From the NCBI RefSeq assembly GCF_030503855.1, contig NZ_CP129971.1, forward strand, positions 2,914,001 to 2,978,000: DNA of 64,000 nucleotides, read 5' to 3'. Of the stretch, positions 16,853-25,731 are shown in pieces. Under the pieces are notes generated by a model. That model saw only the letters and a program-made list of their open reading frames with translations. It was not told where the DNA came from and did no database searches. The stretch's first letter is position 1. Each line of letters starts with the position of its first letter. The stretch is from Marivirga salinae. Its GTDB lineage: Bacteria; Bacteroidota; Bacteroidia; Cytophagales; Cyclobacteriaceae. The position numbers and the translations under genes were made by a program.

Positions 16853-19771
16853 ATGTTGATAAAAATTAACCAAAACCCATTGTCTAATAGCCATAAGAAT
16901 TTTAAAATACGACATGCTACAGTTAAGATTATCTTCCTATTATTCTATTTTCTATTTGTCGAAAATAGTGCCTCATATTCTCAAAATCAGGTTTTAAGCC
17001 CTAATTACTCTTTTATTAAATCAAAAGTAGAATCTTCTGATAGTTTAAAAGAAGGTAATTATTACCTTATCAATATTGAATCAATAAAAAAAGAATCAAA
17101 TAGGTTTTCTAATCATTTTAAAATTGTAAAAAGACTTAAAAATGACTCATACATTGTGTTTTATGAGTCTATTGATTCAAAGTCAGTTGAATTTAAACCT
17201 AATTATTTCTCTTTATTTGAAGTTGAAAATATCTGGAAGAAGTCAATAAATATAACAAAAAATCAAAATGATTATCTGGCTGGTGATTATTGGTTGAGAA
17301 TTTCAAATTTTAAAGATTGGGAAAAGTTCGAAAGCAGTGAATCAGGAATAAATACAATTTTTCTATCTAAAAGTTTCGTAAAAGTCGAGCTAGACAATAT
17401 TCAATTTAAACTTTTATTAAATAAGGGTTTTATTACTTACATTGAAAAGGCGTCTAGATCACCAATTAGTGAAGCAAGAGTATTAGACCTCAATTTAAAT
17501 CCAAATAGAATTAATACAATTCATGCATATTACCCTGAACTTGATGGGGAAACAGAAGTGGTAAGTATTAAAGAACCTTTCTACAACATTAATGATATTG
17601 ATATTTCTGGGAGATATATTAAATCCGAAAGGGAAAGCGAATTTTCAGATTCACATGCTTTGGAAATGGCGACCATCATAGCGGGTAATGGCAATTCATT
17701 TTTAACTGGACTTGGGGTGGCTCCAGAAGTATTTCATTCTTCTAGTTCGAATGAAGAAGTTTTGCCTGATCCAATTGATTATTTTAATTCCAATAATATT
17801 CAAACTCAAAATCATTCTTATGGTACTGAGATAGAATCCTTTTATGGGGTTTCAGCTTCACTATATGATCAACATCTTTTTGAAAACCCTCATATTATAC
17901 ACGTTTTTTCTATAGGTAATTCAGGTTTAGATGCTTCTGATCACGGCAGATATGAAGGTTTAACCGGTTTCTCAAATATTACTGGTAATTTTAAACAGGC
18001 TAAAAATATATTGACAATAGGGGCAGTAGATACCAGTATGAATACCATCGAACTGAATAGTAATGGACCAGCTTTTGATGGCCGGATTAAACCAGAATTA
18101 GTAGCTTATAGTATGACAGGAACTTCCAATTCCGCAGCATTAGTAAGCGGAGTTTCCGTTTTATTACAGCAAGCTTATAGAGATATTTTTCAGGAGAATT
18201 TAACTTCTTCATTAGCCAAAGCCTTATTAATCAATAGTGCTGATGAAATTGGCAATTTAGGTCCTGAACATAAAACCGGCTTTGGAAGTCTTAATGCTTT
18301 TGAAGCTATAAAACAGCTTAATAATGAGCAATTTATTCAAGATGAAATAACGGGGAGTATTGCAAAGAAATTTAAAATTAAGGCTCCTGATAATGTAGTG
18401 AATTTTAAAGCTACCTTAGTTTGGACTGATCCGCCAGCCGAGGCTAATGATGAATTTGCTTTAATAAATGATCTGAATTTCAAAATTCGAGATGGATCTG
18501 GAGAAGCACATTTGCCTTGGGTTTTATCTACCACACCTAATACAAATGATTTAAATGCTTCAGCCACCAGAGGAAAAGATCATTTAAATAATATAGAACA
18601 AATCTATATTGAAAGAATAGGTGCTGACTCTATTGAATTTATAGTAAGTTCAGAATTTGCTTTAAGCAGTCCGCAGGCATTCTCCATTGCATATACTTGG
18701 GAGTTTGAAAATGATTTTAACTGGACTAGTCCTACATTCAATGATAATATTCCATATAATGGAGAAACTGCTTCTCATATAAGATGGCAAAGCAGTTACC
18801 TAAGCCAGAAAATTGGAAATCTTTATTACAAACTAGTATCAGACGATAATTGGGAATTGATTGAAGAGAATATTGTTTTATCAGATGAGAATTTTAGATG
18901 GGAACCTGAAATAGTGAATGATTTTGCTCAGCTAAAAATGGAGATCGATAATCAAAGCTATTTAAGTGATACTTTTTCCATTTCAAAGCCACTTAGATTA
19001 AATGTAGGTTTCAATTGCTCAGATTCCTTGTCTTTTTATTGGGATTCAATACTAGATGTAGATTATTATAGCTTATTTCATTTGGAGGGGAATAAAATGA
19101 AAATGCTGGTCAATACTCAAGATACAAGTATAACAATTCATAAATCAGCTTTAGGAAGTTCTTTTTTAAAGGTTCAGGCTTTTAAAAAGGGTAGAGCACT
19201 TATTCAAGGAGGAATCATAGATTATAATCTTCAGGGATCAAATTGCTTTCTGGAATCCTATTTTGTAGAATCTGTGCAAGGAGAAGGTATATATCATGAT
19301 TTGCAATTATCTTCTTTGACTGGAGTGGAAAAAGTTCGATTGGAAAAAAGAAATGAAGAAGGGAATGAATGGACAACAATAACTGAATTTGAGGCTAATG
19401 ATTTTGATATTGAATATTTAGAAAATGATCCTTATAATGGATTTAATTTATCTCGGGCTATCCTATTTTTTACTAACGGAGAAAGGGTTGTAAGCGAGAC
19501 TCAAACTGCTTATTATGTTAAATCTTCAGATTTTATCGTTTATCCTAATCCGATTAATAAAGAAGAGGATTTAAAAGTATTTGCAAAAGAAGCATATCCT
19601 GATGCCTTTATTTCTTTTTATAATTTTCAAGGGCAAGAAATAATATCTGTGGCCATTCCTAATGATCGCAATTTCCTAGATCTCGATATTTTAAGTGAAG
19701 GAATATATTTTTATAAAATTTTCGATAAAAATGGTCAATTTACTAGTGGTAAAATTTTAATACGAGATTAA
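16853..19771 (+). CDS. Secreted S8 (subtilisin-like) protease with T9SS sorting domain
   Basis: A 972-residue protein. I chose the ATG at 16853, which places a hydrophobic export segment (VKIIFLLFYFLFVENSASYS) at about residues 25-45. The S8 domain spans about 190-500: catalytic His268 in SDSHALEMATIIAGNG, the oxyanion-region Asn in SIGNSG, and Ser425 in GTSNSAALVSG. At the usual catalytic Asp position the sequence reads VSIKEPFYN, with Glu241 aligned to Asp. A beta-rich middle follows, and the last 75 residues form a T9SS type A sorting domain (YPNPINKEEDL to GKILIRD), so it should be exported through the gliding-motility-linked secretion system and attached to the surface or released. Activity is uncertain given the Glu. 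Confidence 0.87.
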   Translation: MLIKINQNPLSNSHKNFKIRHATVKIIFLLFYFLFVENSASYSQNQVLSPNYSFIKSKVESSDSLKEGNYYLINIESIKKESNRFSNHFKIVKRLKNDSYIVFYESIDSKSVEFKPNYFSLFEVENIWKKSINITKNQNDYLAGDYWLRISNFKDWEKFESSESGINTIFLSKSFVKVELDNIQFKLLLNKGFITYIEKASRSPISEARVLDLNLNPNRINTIHAYYPELDGETEVVSIKEPFYNINDIDISGRYIKSERESEFSDSHALEMATIIAGNGNSFLTGLGVAPEVFHSSSSNEEVLPDPIDYFNSNNIQTQNHSYGTEIESFYGVSASLYDQHLFENPHIIHVFSIGNSGLDASDHGRYEGLTGFSNITGNFKQAKNILTIGAVDTSMNTIELNSNGPAFDGRIKPELVAYSMTGTSNSAALVSGVSVLLQQAYRDIFQENLTSSLAKALLINSADEIGNLGPEHKTGFGSLNAFEAIKQLNNEQFIQDEITGSIAKKFKIKAPDNVVNFKATLVWTDPPAEANDEFALINDLNFKIRDGSGEAHLPWVLSTTPNTNDLNASATRGKDHLNNIEQIYIERIGADSIEFIVSSEFALSSPQAFSIAYTWEFENDFNWTSPTFNDNIPYNGETASHIRWQSSYLSQKIGNLYYKLVSDDNWELIEENIVLSDENFRWEPEIVNDFAQLKMEIDNQSYLSDTFSISKPLRLNVGFNCSDSLSFYWDSILDVDYYSLFHLEGNKMKMLVNTQDTSITIHKSALGSSFLKVQAFKKGRALIQGGIIDYNLQGSNCFLESYFVESVQGEGIYHDLQLSSLTGVEKVRLEKRNEEGNEWTTITEFEANDFDIEYLENDPYNGFNLSRAILFFTNGERVVSETQTAYYVKSSDFIVYPNPINKEEDLKVFAKEAYPDAFISFYNFQGQEIISVAIPNDRNFLDLDILSEGIYFYKIFDKNGQFTSGKILIRD

Positions 19772-19866
19772 ATCCAAATACTCTCCAATAATTTGATAAT
19801 TAAACCATTTATATAATTCCCGAAAATTTCATTGTTCGCATTCACATTTTCCCGTAAACTCGTGAA

Positions 19867-20484
19867 ATGAATAAATTTTTCTTCACACGCTTACAATATG
19901 AATCAGGGGATTGGAATGTGGATCAAAGGATGCCAAGCAACCTGTTGAATTCGATTATTGAATATACTAATATTCCTGTTGATACTCAAGAAAGGATAGT
20001 GGCACTAAGCAGTGATGAAATTTTCGAATGTCCTTTTTGCTACTTAAGTGGACATAAACTGGTTCAGTTTACCAAAGCTGAGAAGGAAAATTTCATAAAA
20101 TATATAGATAATGGTGGATTCATCTTTGTTGATGACTGCAATCATGATATAGACGGACTTTTTGCCAAATCATTTGAAAGTCAGATGGCGGAAATATACG
20201 GTGAGGAAGGATTAAATAAAATCCCGAATGACCATCCTATTTTTTTCAGTTTTTTTGAATTCCCTGATGGTCCACCTACCACTTCTCAGGAACTGAATGG
20301 CTGGGGAGATGATATCGTTCATGATTATTTGAAGGCTATTGAAAAGGATGGGGAAATTAGAGTTCTATATAGTAATAAAGATTATGGTTGCGAATGGGAT
20401 TACGATTTCCGAAACAAAAGATGGCTAGCAGAAGATAACACTAAGTTTGGAGTGAATATAGTGATGTATGCGATTTTTGGGTGA
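19867..20484 (+). CDS. DUF4159 protein
   Basis: A 205-residue protein matching the DUF4159 family: FFFTRLQYESGDWNVDQRMP at the N-terminus, FIKYIDNGGFIFVDDCNHD in the centre, and an NDHPIFFSFFEFPDG segment. The fold is probably flavodoxin- or glutamine-amidotransferase-like, with no known reaction. There is no signal peptide. Related genes commonly sit next to moxR-DUF58-bat genes, as here, which ties it to that cluster despite a 233-bp spacer filled with repeats. A TTG-N20-TAAACTCG promoter-like pair at 19832-19862 would start transcription almost at the ATG. Confidence 0.82.
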   Translation: MNKFFFTRLQYESGDWNVDQRMPSNLLNSIIEYTNIPVDTQERIVALSSDEIFECPFCYLSGHKLVQFTKAEKENFIKYIDNGGFIFVDDCNHDIDGLFAKSFESQMAEIYGEEGLNKIPNDHPIFFSFFEFPDGPPTTSQELNGWGDDIVHDYLKAIEKDGEIRVLYSNKDYGCEWDYDFRNKRWLAEDNTKFGVNIVMYAIFG

Positions 20485-20531
20485 TGATGTGTTGAAGTGA
20501 CGAGGCTTTTAAGTATGGTTTAATGCAGGAT

Positions 20532-20547
20532 GATGGGTGTAGGATGA
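20532..20547 (+). repeat. GATGGGTGTAGGATGA short intergenic repeat
   Basis: This 16-mer differs by one base from the copy at 40813 and by two from the copy at 945. All three are on the plus strand, just downstream of or overlapping the end of a plus-strand gene. No function is known. Confidence 0.45.
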
Positions 20548-20582
20548 TTAGGTTAGAACGGGTATAGCTAATAATTAAATAT

Positions 20583-20716
20583 ATAGAAACAAGGTAGAAA
20601 TAGTTTGTTGAAAGCCATAAGAGGGTAGAAGCAAGAGAAAAAAGTCCCGTAGGGAAGAAATTATGGTAGAAACAAAAAAAAGCATAACAAACCCCATAGG
20701 GGTGACATTACAGAGC
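20583..20716 (+). repeat. Composite intergenic repeat leading into moxR
   Basis: The block contains four TAGAAA/GTAGAAA-type units (20584, 20594, 20624, 20666), the palindrome TCCCGTAGGGA (20645-20655), GGTAGAAAC, and then CCCCATAGGGGTGACAT (20692-20708), whose first ten bases are a perfect palindrome. I recall the CCCGTAGGG / CCCATAGGGGTGACAT pair as a dispersed intergenic repeat of Bacteroidetes genomes; this is memory, not a search. It ends 9 bases before the moxR start codon and so forms its leader. Confidence 0.6.
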
Positions 20717-20717
20717 A

Positions 20718-21686
20718 ATGGAAGACATACAAAATACAGTAAAAAAGTTTAAAGAAGCCCGAAAGGAGCTATCCAAAGCTATTATAGGTCAGGAAAATGT
20801 CGTAAGCGAAGTTTTTATGGCTTTGCTGGCTGATGGGCATATTTTATTAGAAGGTGTTCCTGGCTTAGGTAAAACACTTTTAGTGCGTTCTTTAGCCAAA
20901 GTATTACAATTGGATTTTCATCGAGTTCAATTCACGCCAGATTTAATGCCTGCTGATATTATAGGAATGGAGGTTTTAGAAGAGGACAGGAGCACAGGGA
21001 AACGATTCTTTCAATTCAACAAAGGGCCAGTTTTCACTAATATTTTGTTGGCAGATGAAATCAATAGAACGCCACCTAAAACTCAATCAGCATTATTGGA
21101 AGCTATGCAAGAACGAGAAGTTACCTATGCTGGCAAAACCTATAAATTACCTGAGCCTTTCTTTCTATTAGCTACACAAAATCCATTAGAACAATCCGGA
21201 ACTTATCCATTACCCGAGGCACAGTTAGATCGATTTCTATTTTACACTGTCGTGCAATATCCTGCTGAGCAAGAGGAAGTTGACATCCTTCAACTCACCA
21301 CTGGAAATCAAAAAAATCAGCTTAATCCAACCTTAACGGCAGAAGAAATTTTGAAAGCCAGAAGCTGGGTTAGGGATATTCATATCGATAAGGAATTATT
21401 AGTGAAAGTAAGTCAGTTGGTACGCTCTACTCGTCCTCAAAACTCAGATATTGAGTTGGTAAAGCAGTATGTAGATTGGGGAGCAGGTCCAAGAGCTGGT
21501 CAATCCATAGTATTGGCAGCTAAAGCCCACGCTTTCCTAGATGGTAGACTCTCTGTTATTCCAGAAGATATTAAGGCAGTGGCATTAGCTGTACTTCGCC
21601 ATAGGGTTGTATTGAATTTCGTGGCAAAAACAGAGAAATTTACAGTGGAACAATTGATTCCGGAACTTCTGAAGACCATTAAATAG
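20718..21686 (+). CDS. MoxR-family AAA ATPase
   Basis: A 322-residue MoxR AAA+ ATPase. Walker A GVPGLGKT is at residues 46-53, Walker B LLADEINR at about 111-118, a sensor 1 region in FFLLATQNP, and the family sequence GTYPLPEAQLDRFLF. MoxR proteins act as chaperones, often with VWA-domain proteins, in metal-enzyme maturation or envelope stress. It lies 10 bp before the DUF58 gene, with BatA- and DUF4175-type genes following, the usual Bacteroidetes arrangement. Its leader is made of an intergenic repeat instead of normal unique sequence. Confidence 0.95.
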   Translation: MEDIQNTVKKFKEARKELSKAIIGQENVVSEVFMALLADGHILLEGVPGLGKTLLVRSLAKVLQLDFHRVQFTPDLMPADIIGMEVLEEDRSTGKRFFQFNKGPVFTNILLADEINRTPPKTQSALLEAMQEREVTYAGKTYKLPEPFFLLATQNPLEQSGTYPLPEAQLDRFLFYTVVQYPAEQEEVDILQLTTGNQKNQLNPTLTAEEILKARSWVRDIHIDKELLVKVSQLVRSTRPQNSDIELVKQYVDWGAGPRAGQSIVLAAKAHAFLDGRLSVIPEDIKAVALAVLRHRVVLNFVAKTEKFTVEQLIPELLKTIK

Positions 21687-21696
21687 CACTGCTCCA

Positions 21697-22560
21697 ATGC
21701 AATCCATGAATCAAATATTTCAAATGCCTGACTTTGAAGCACTCAAAGCACTTCAATTGTACATTAAGCATCATATTGAAGGGGTGATGATTGGGATGCA
21801 TCAAAGCCCAAAAACAGGTTTTGGAATTGAATTCAAGGAATATAGAAATTACGTTCCGGGAGATTCTTTAAAACAATTGGACTGGAAATATTTTGCCCGC
21901 ACTGATCATTATATGATTAAGGAAGCGGAAATGGAAAAGCAACATGATTTCATTTTCGTTTTGGATAAAAGCTTGTCCATGAAGTTTGAAATGGCAAATG
22001 CAAGCAAATTCAATTGGTCACGCACGCTCATAGCTGCCTTGGCTTTTTTAGCCAATAATCAGCATGATAAATACCTTATCTACAATCAGGATAATCCACC
22101 TACTGATTTTGAGTCTTTCCTTTACCGATTGATTCAACTTAAGCTGGAAGATGAAACCAGTATCAAAGATTTAAACCCCATTCAACAAATTCAAAATAAA
22201 AGCACTGTTTTTATCTTCACAGATGGTTATTCAGATGAAACTGAATTTCATAGTCTATTGAAAAATTGGGCAATGGCATCGGAGGAAGTCATGCTGGTTC
22301 ATTTATTATTTGAAAATGAGGAACAGCTCGATTTCAAAGGACAATATTTCACTTTTAAAGATTTGGAAGGGAAGGGTAGTGTTCAAGTGAATACACAAGA
22401 AGGTTTTCAAGATTATCAAAAGAAAATCGAAAGCTGGAAAAGTGAAATTCAAAAAACTTGTGCGAAAAATGGAATAGCTTATTGGCAGCTGAATGGTCGA
22501 GATTCTATCCAAAAAGCAATTTTTGAGCTATTAAATCACTTTAACCAATCTTGGGTGTGA
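21697..22560 (+). CDS. DUF58 domain protein
   Basis: A 287-residue protein with the DUF58 signature: EFKEYRNYVPGDSLKQLDWKYFARTDHYMIKEAEME at about 48-83 (family core YxxGDxxxxIDWxxxAR). A VWA-like fold follows, with FVLDKSLSMKF where a canonical MIDAS would read DxSxS; here D-K-S-L-S is kept. DUF58 proteins pair with MoxR ATPases. No membrane segment is seen. A second possible ATG lies nine bases in. It overlaps the BatA-like gene by 4 bp (GTGA). Confidence 0.92.
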   Translation: MQSMNQIFQMPDFEALKALQLYIKHHIEGVMIGMHQSPKTGFGIEFKEYRNYVPGDSLKQLDWKYFARTDHYMIKEAEMEKQHDFIFVLDKSLSMKFEMANASKFNWSRTLIAALAFLANNQHDKYLIYNQDNPPTDFESFLYRLIQLKLEDETSIKDLNPIQQIQNKSTVFIFTDGYSDETEFHSLLKNWAMASEEVMLVHLLFENEEQLDFKGQYFTFKDLEGKGSVQVNTQEGFQDYQKKIESWKSEIQKTCAKNGIAYWQLNGRDSIQKAIFELLNHFNQSWV

Positions 22561-23570
22561 ACTGGCTTAATCCTATAGCGCTCTGGGGGTTAACCGCTTT
22601 GGTGATTCCAATTCTCATCCATTTGTGGAGCAAGAATAAAACAAAGGAAATTGCTTTTGGAAGTATTCGGTTTTTGAGGGAAAGTAGCACTTTACAATCC
22701 AAAAAAATCCAACTTTCAGAGATTCCATTATTATTAGTTCGCTTGATTATATTGGTTTTGGTTGTTATGCTCATGGCAAGATGGGTCAACTACCAAGAAG
22801 TAGAAAAACAGAAAGCTTTATTGCTGGGAGAGGACGTTAAAGTACCTGAAGCCTATGCAAATGATGAAATAACTGTTTTTAGGGCTTCTGCATTTGGTGA
22901 AAATTCTAATCATTGGTATTTATTGGAAGAACTTGCAGTGGAGCATCCCGAAATTGACTCCTTAATTTACATCAATGATTTTAGGGATACGGATTTTGTA
23001 GGAGCTATTCCCAAATTAAACTTCCAATCAGAGCTTATTTCTGCTAATCAAAAGCAGAATTCACAAGGAAAAAGGAATTTGGACACTTTACTTATCCATT
23101 TTGCGGAGCTTTCTGAAACTGTTCAAGGAAAGTTTGTTAAAGTATTGAAAGCAAATCAGTTATACACCAATGGGAAAGTGAATTTCAAAGAAGCAAAAAG
23201 GAGTGAGGCTCAATTGATTTTTACTCTTTCCCCACAGAAGCTGGAAACCAATCAAATTGTGGTGAGTGACAGTATATCAAGTAATTATCAAATCCAGAAG
23301 AAGTACCAAAGCAGCCTATTATACCTAAATGAAAGCTGGCTAAATAACCCATTGAATGAGGATATGTTTTTATTGATTGTTTCCGAGTATATAGCGCAAG
23401 TAGTAGAACCTAATTATCAGTATTCTTCTTTTGATATGCTTTATACCAAAAAATCAGAGGGAGTGGAAGAAGTTAAAGAAGCCAAAACATTTGATGAGGA
23501 GCTTTTATGGCTGATTGTGTTGTTGATCCTTTTAGAAAGGTATTTTAGTTTTAGAAAAAAGCATGTATAA
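22557..23570 (+). CDS. BatA-like membrane protein
   Basis: A 337-residue protein starting at a GTG that overlaps the DUF58 stop. That start gives VNWLNPIALWGLTALVIPIL, the typical beginning of BatA N-terminal domains (FLNP-FLW-L). It has an N-terminal helix, the IHLWSKNKTKEIAFGSIRFL segment, a second helix (LLLVRLIILVLVVMLMARW) and a C-terminal helix (LLWLIVLLILLERYFSF). No intact VWA MIDAS is seen in the middle domain. Bat proteins in Bacteroides fragilis affect aerotolerance. The next gene overlaps by 8 bp. Confidence 0.82.
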   Translation: MNWLNPIALWGLTALVIPILIHLWSKNKTKEIAFGSIRFLRESSTLQSKKIQLSEIPLLLVRLIILVLVVMLMARWVNYQEVEKQKALLLGEDVKVPEAYANDEITVFRASAFGENSNHWYLLEELAVEHPEIDSLIYINDFRDTDFVGAIPKLNFQSELISANQKQNSQGKRNLDTLLIHFAELSETVQGKFVKVLKANQLYTNGKVNFKEAKRSEAQLIFTLSPQKLETNQIVVSDSISSNYQIQKKYQSSLLYLNESWLNNPLNEDMFLLIVSEYIAQVVEPNYQYSSFDMLYTKKSEGVEEVKEAKTFDEELLWLIVLLILLERYFSFRKKHV

Positions 23571-25731
23571 GGATTTCGAAAAATATTGGTCGAAGCTCAA
23601 AAAGCAATTTCAACTATTGTTGGCAGCATCCATAGTGATTCCACTTGTGGCTGGAGTACTTTTACTGTTGTCAATTGCCAATATCGCGCATCTAAGTATT
23701 ACTTTTGCCTTTTGGATCGTTTATACTGTATCCATAGCTAGTTTACTAATGCTATGGAACTCAAAACTATTTTGGAATAATCAAAAGCTGATCCAGTTTC
23801 TGCATCATAAATATCCTGATTTGGAATATAGCTTATCCATTTTCTTCCAAAAGGATATTAATTCTTTAGGAAAATTGCAGCAGGCAAAGATTTTTAAGCA
23901 ACTACCTTCTATTCAAAATATAACTTTCCCAATACCTTTAAGAAAGGTGTTTATCTTATTGGTATTTAGTGGTTTATTGTATTTTGCTTCATTCAATTAT
24001 CAAATGGAAAAACCTTCCGGAATTCAGTTGACATCAATCGAAAATAAGGCTGAGGTGGAAGTTGATAGTGCAAATCAAAATGAAGTTGGAAATTTTGCTT
24101 ATCAATTAAAAGTATATCCACCAAGCTATACTGCTTTAAGAAGTTTTGAATGGCAAGGCAATAAAAAGATTCCGGAAGGAAGTCGGTTGGTTTTTACCAA
24201 TCAGGGAAATATCAATTTCGATTTGATATGGCAAAATCAATATGAATTCAAGCTTACTGATAATCAATCCAAGACATTTTTTCTCAATCAGTCATCCATT
24301 TTCCAAATTGATTATTTGCAAAATGATGATTCTATTTCCTTGAAGCCTGAAATATTGGAAATGAAAAGAGATGAACCACCGATTCTCTCTACCAATTTGA
24401 AAGAAAATCGACATGAGGTTAGATGGGAAGATTTAGATAAGGATTTCAATTTGAATCTGACTTTGCAAGACGATTACGGAATTGGCTCGACTGACATTAT
24501 CATGACCTTGAGTAGAGGAGAGGGCGAAGCGGTGAAGTTCCGGGAGATGAAACAATCCATTAGAGGCATTTCTCAGAAGCTTCAGCGACAGCAAAAGAGC
24601 ATCAGCTTACCAATGGATACTTTTGATCTAGAGCCCGGTGATGAGCTTTATTTTTACTTTTCAGCTAAAGACAATAAAAAACCAAAAGCAAATACCGGCA
24701 AAACGGATGTCTATTTTCTTTCCATAGCAGATACGGTGGAATCAGAGCCTGTGGAGTATGAGGGCTTTGCATTGACTAACGAGGCAGAATATTTTAAAAG
24801 TCAGCGACAAATCATAATAGATACCGAGAAATTGCTAGAAGAGCAAAATCAAATCAGTCAAAATGAATTTGAACAAAGGAGTAATTCTATTGGTGCTGAC
24901 CAGAAATTGCTAAGGTTAAGGTATGGTGTATTTTTAGGAGAAGAATATGAAACAACAGGAGGATTGGGAGAGGTGGATCATACAGGGCATGATCATGGCG
25001 CTATTGAAGGAGAGGATGATGAGCACGAAGGTCATGATCATGACGAGCAGGAATCCGAAAGTAATTTCTCCAACCCGATTTACAATGAAACCCCAGAATT
25101 GGAAGCATATGTGCATGCGCATGATGAATCTGAGCTATCCACTTTTTTAGATGCTAATGTAAAAGCCAAATTAAAAGCAGCGCTCACCAATATGTGGGAA
25201 GCGGAGCTTTATTTAAGAACCTACAAGCCAAAAGAAGCACTTCCTTTTGAGTATGAAGCCCTAAAACTGATAAAGGAGGTAAAGAGAGCCTCCAGAATTT
25301 ATGTGGAAAGAATGGGCTTTGAACCACCTCCAATTGATGAAGAGAAAAAAAGATTGACAGGTGATTTGGATAAAATTGATGCCCAAACAACCGAAGAAGA
25401 ACTGAGAGAAAAATCATTTGAAGAGAAACTGGCTGAAACTTATACTGAATTAAAAGCTGCTTATCAAGTTGGAGATATGAGTAAGGCTGAGGCAGTGGTA
25501 AATGATTTCACAGATGATTTAGTTTCAATAATTACTTCAGAACCTGTGCGCTATGGAAGTTTGTTGGCTACTGTTAAGCAATTCCGAAACACTAACTCAC
25601 AAAGTAGACTAAGAGATATTTTAATCATAATGGAAGATATGCTGCCGGCATCAGTTTTGGAAGAGGCTAATGCAGGCAAAAGCATAAAAACCTCTTTGCA
25701 TAAAACTTATTATGACTTGCTGAATGAATGA
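23563..25731 (+). CDS. DUF4175-like membrane protein with His-rich loop
   Basis: A 722-residue protein. Two N-terminal membrane segments (about 19-40 and 46-66) and a third near 128-146 precede a long extracytoplasmic part with beta-rich then coiled-coil character (VERMGFEPPPIDEEKKRL). The layout matches the DUF4175 proteins of Bacteroidetes moxR clusters. At about residues 470-497 there is a His/Asp/Glu-rich loop (VDHTGHDHG, DEHEGHDHDEQE) that could bind metal ions. Its function is unknown. It overlaps genes on both sides by 8 bp, so it is translated in a tightly coupled operon. Confidence 0.78.
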   Translation: MYKDFEKYWSKLKKQFQLLLAASIVIPLVAGVLLLLSIANIAHLSITFAFWIVYTVSIASLLMLWNSKLFWNNQKLIQFLHHKYPDLEYSLSIFFQKDINSLGKLQQAKIFKQLPSIQNITFPIPLRKVFILLVFSGLLYFASFNYQMEKPSGIQLTSIENKAEVEVDSANQNEVGNFAYQLKVYPPSYTALRSFEWQGNKKIPEGSRLVFTNQGNINFDLIWQNQYEFKLTDNQSKTFFLNQSSIFQIDYLQNDDSISLKPEILEMKRDEPPILSTNLKENRHEVRWEDLDKDFNLNLTLQDDYGIGSTDIIMTLSRGEGEAVKFREMKQSIRGISQKLQRQQKSISLPMDTFDLEPGDELYFYFSAKDNKKPKANTGKTDVYFLSIADTVESEPVEYEGFALTNEAEYFKSQRQIIIDTEKLLEEQNQISQNEFEQRSNSIGADQKLLRLRYGVFLGEEYETTGGLGEVDHTGHDHGAIEGEDDEHEGHDHDEQESESNFSNPIYNETPELEAYVHAHDESELSTFLDANVKAKLKAALTNMWEAELYLRTYKPKEALPFEYEALKLIKEVKRASRIYVERMGFEPPPIDEEKKRLTGDLDKIDAQTTEEELREKSFEEKLAETYTELKAAYQVGDMSKAEAVVNDFTDDLVSIITSEPVRYGSLLATVKQFRNTNSQSRLRDILIIMEDMLPASVLEEANAGKSIKTSLHKTYYDLLNE

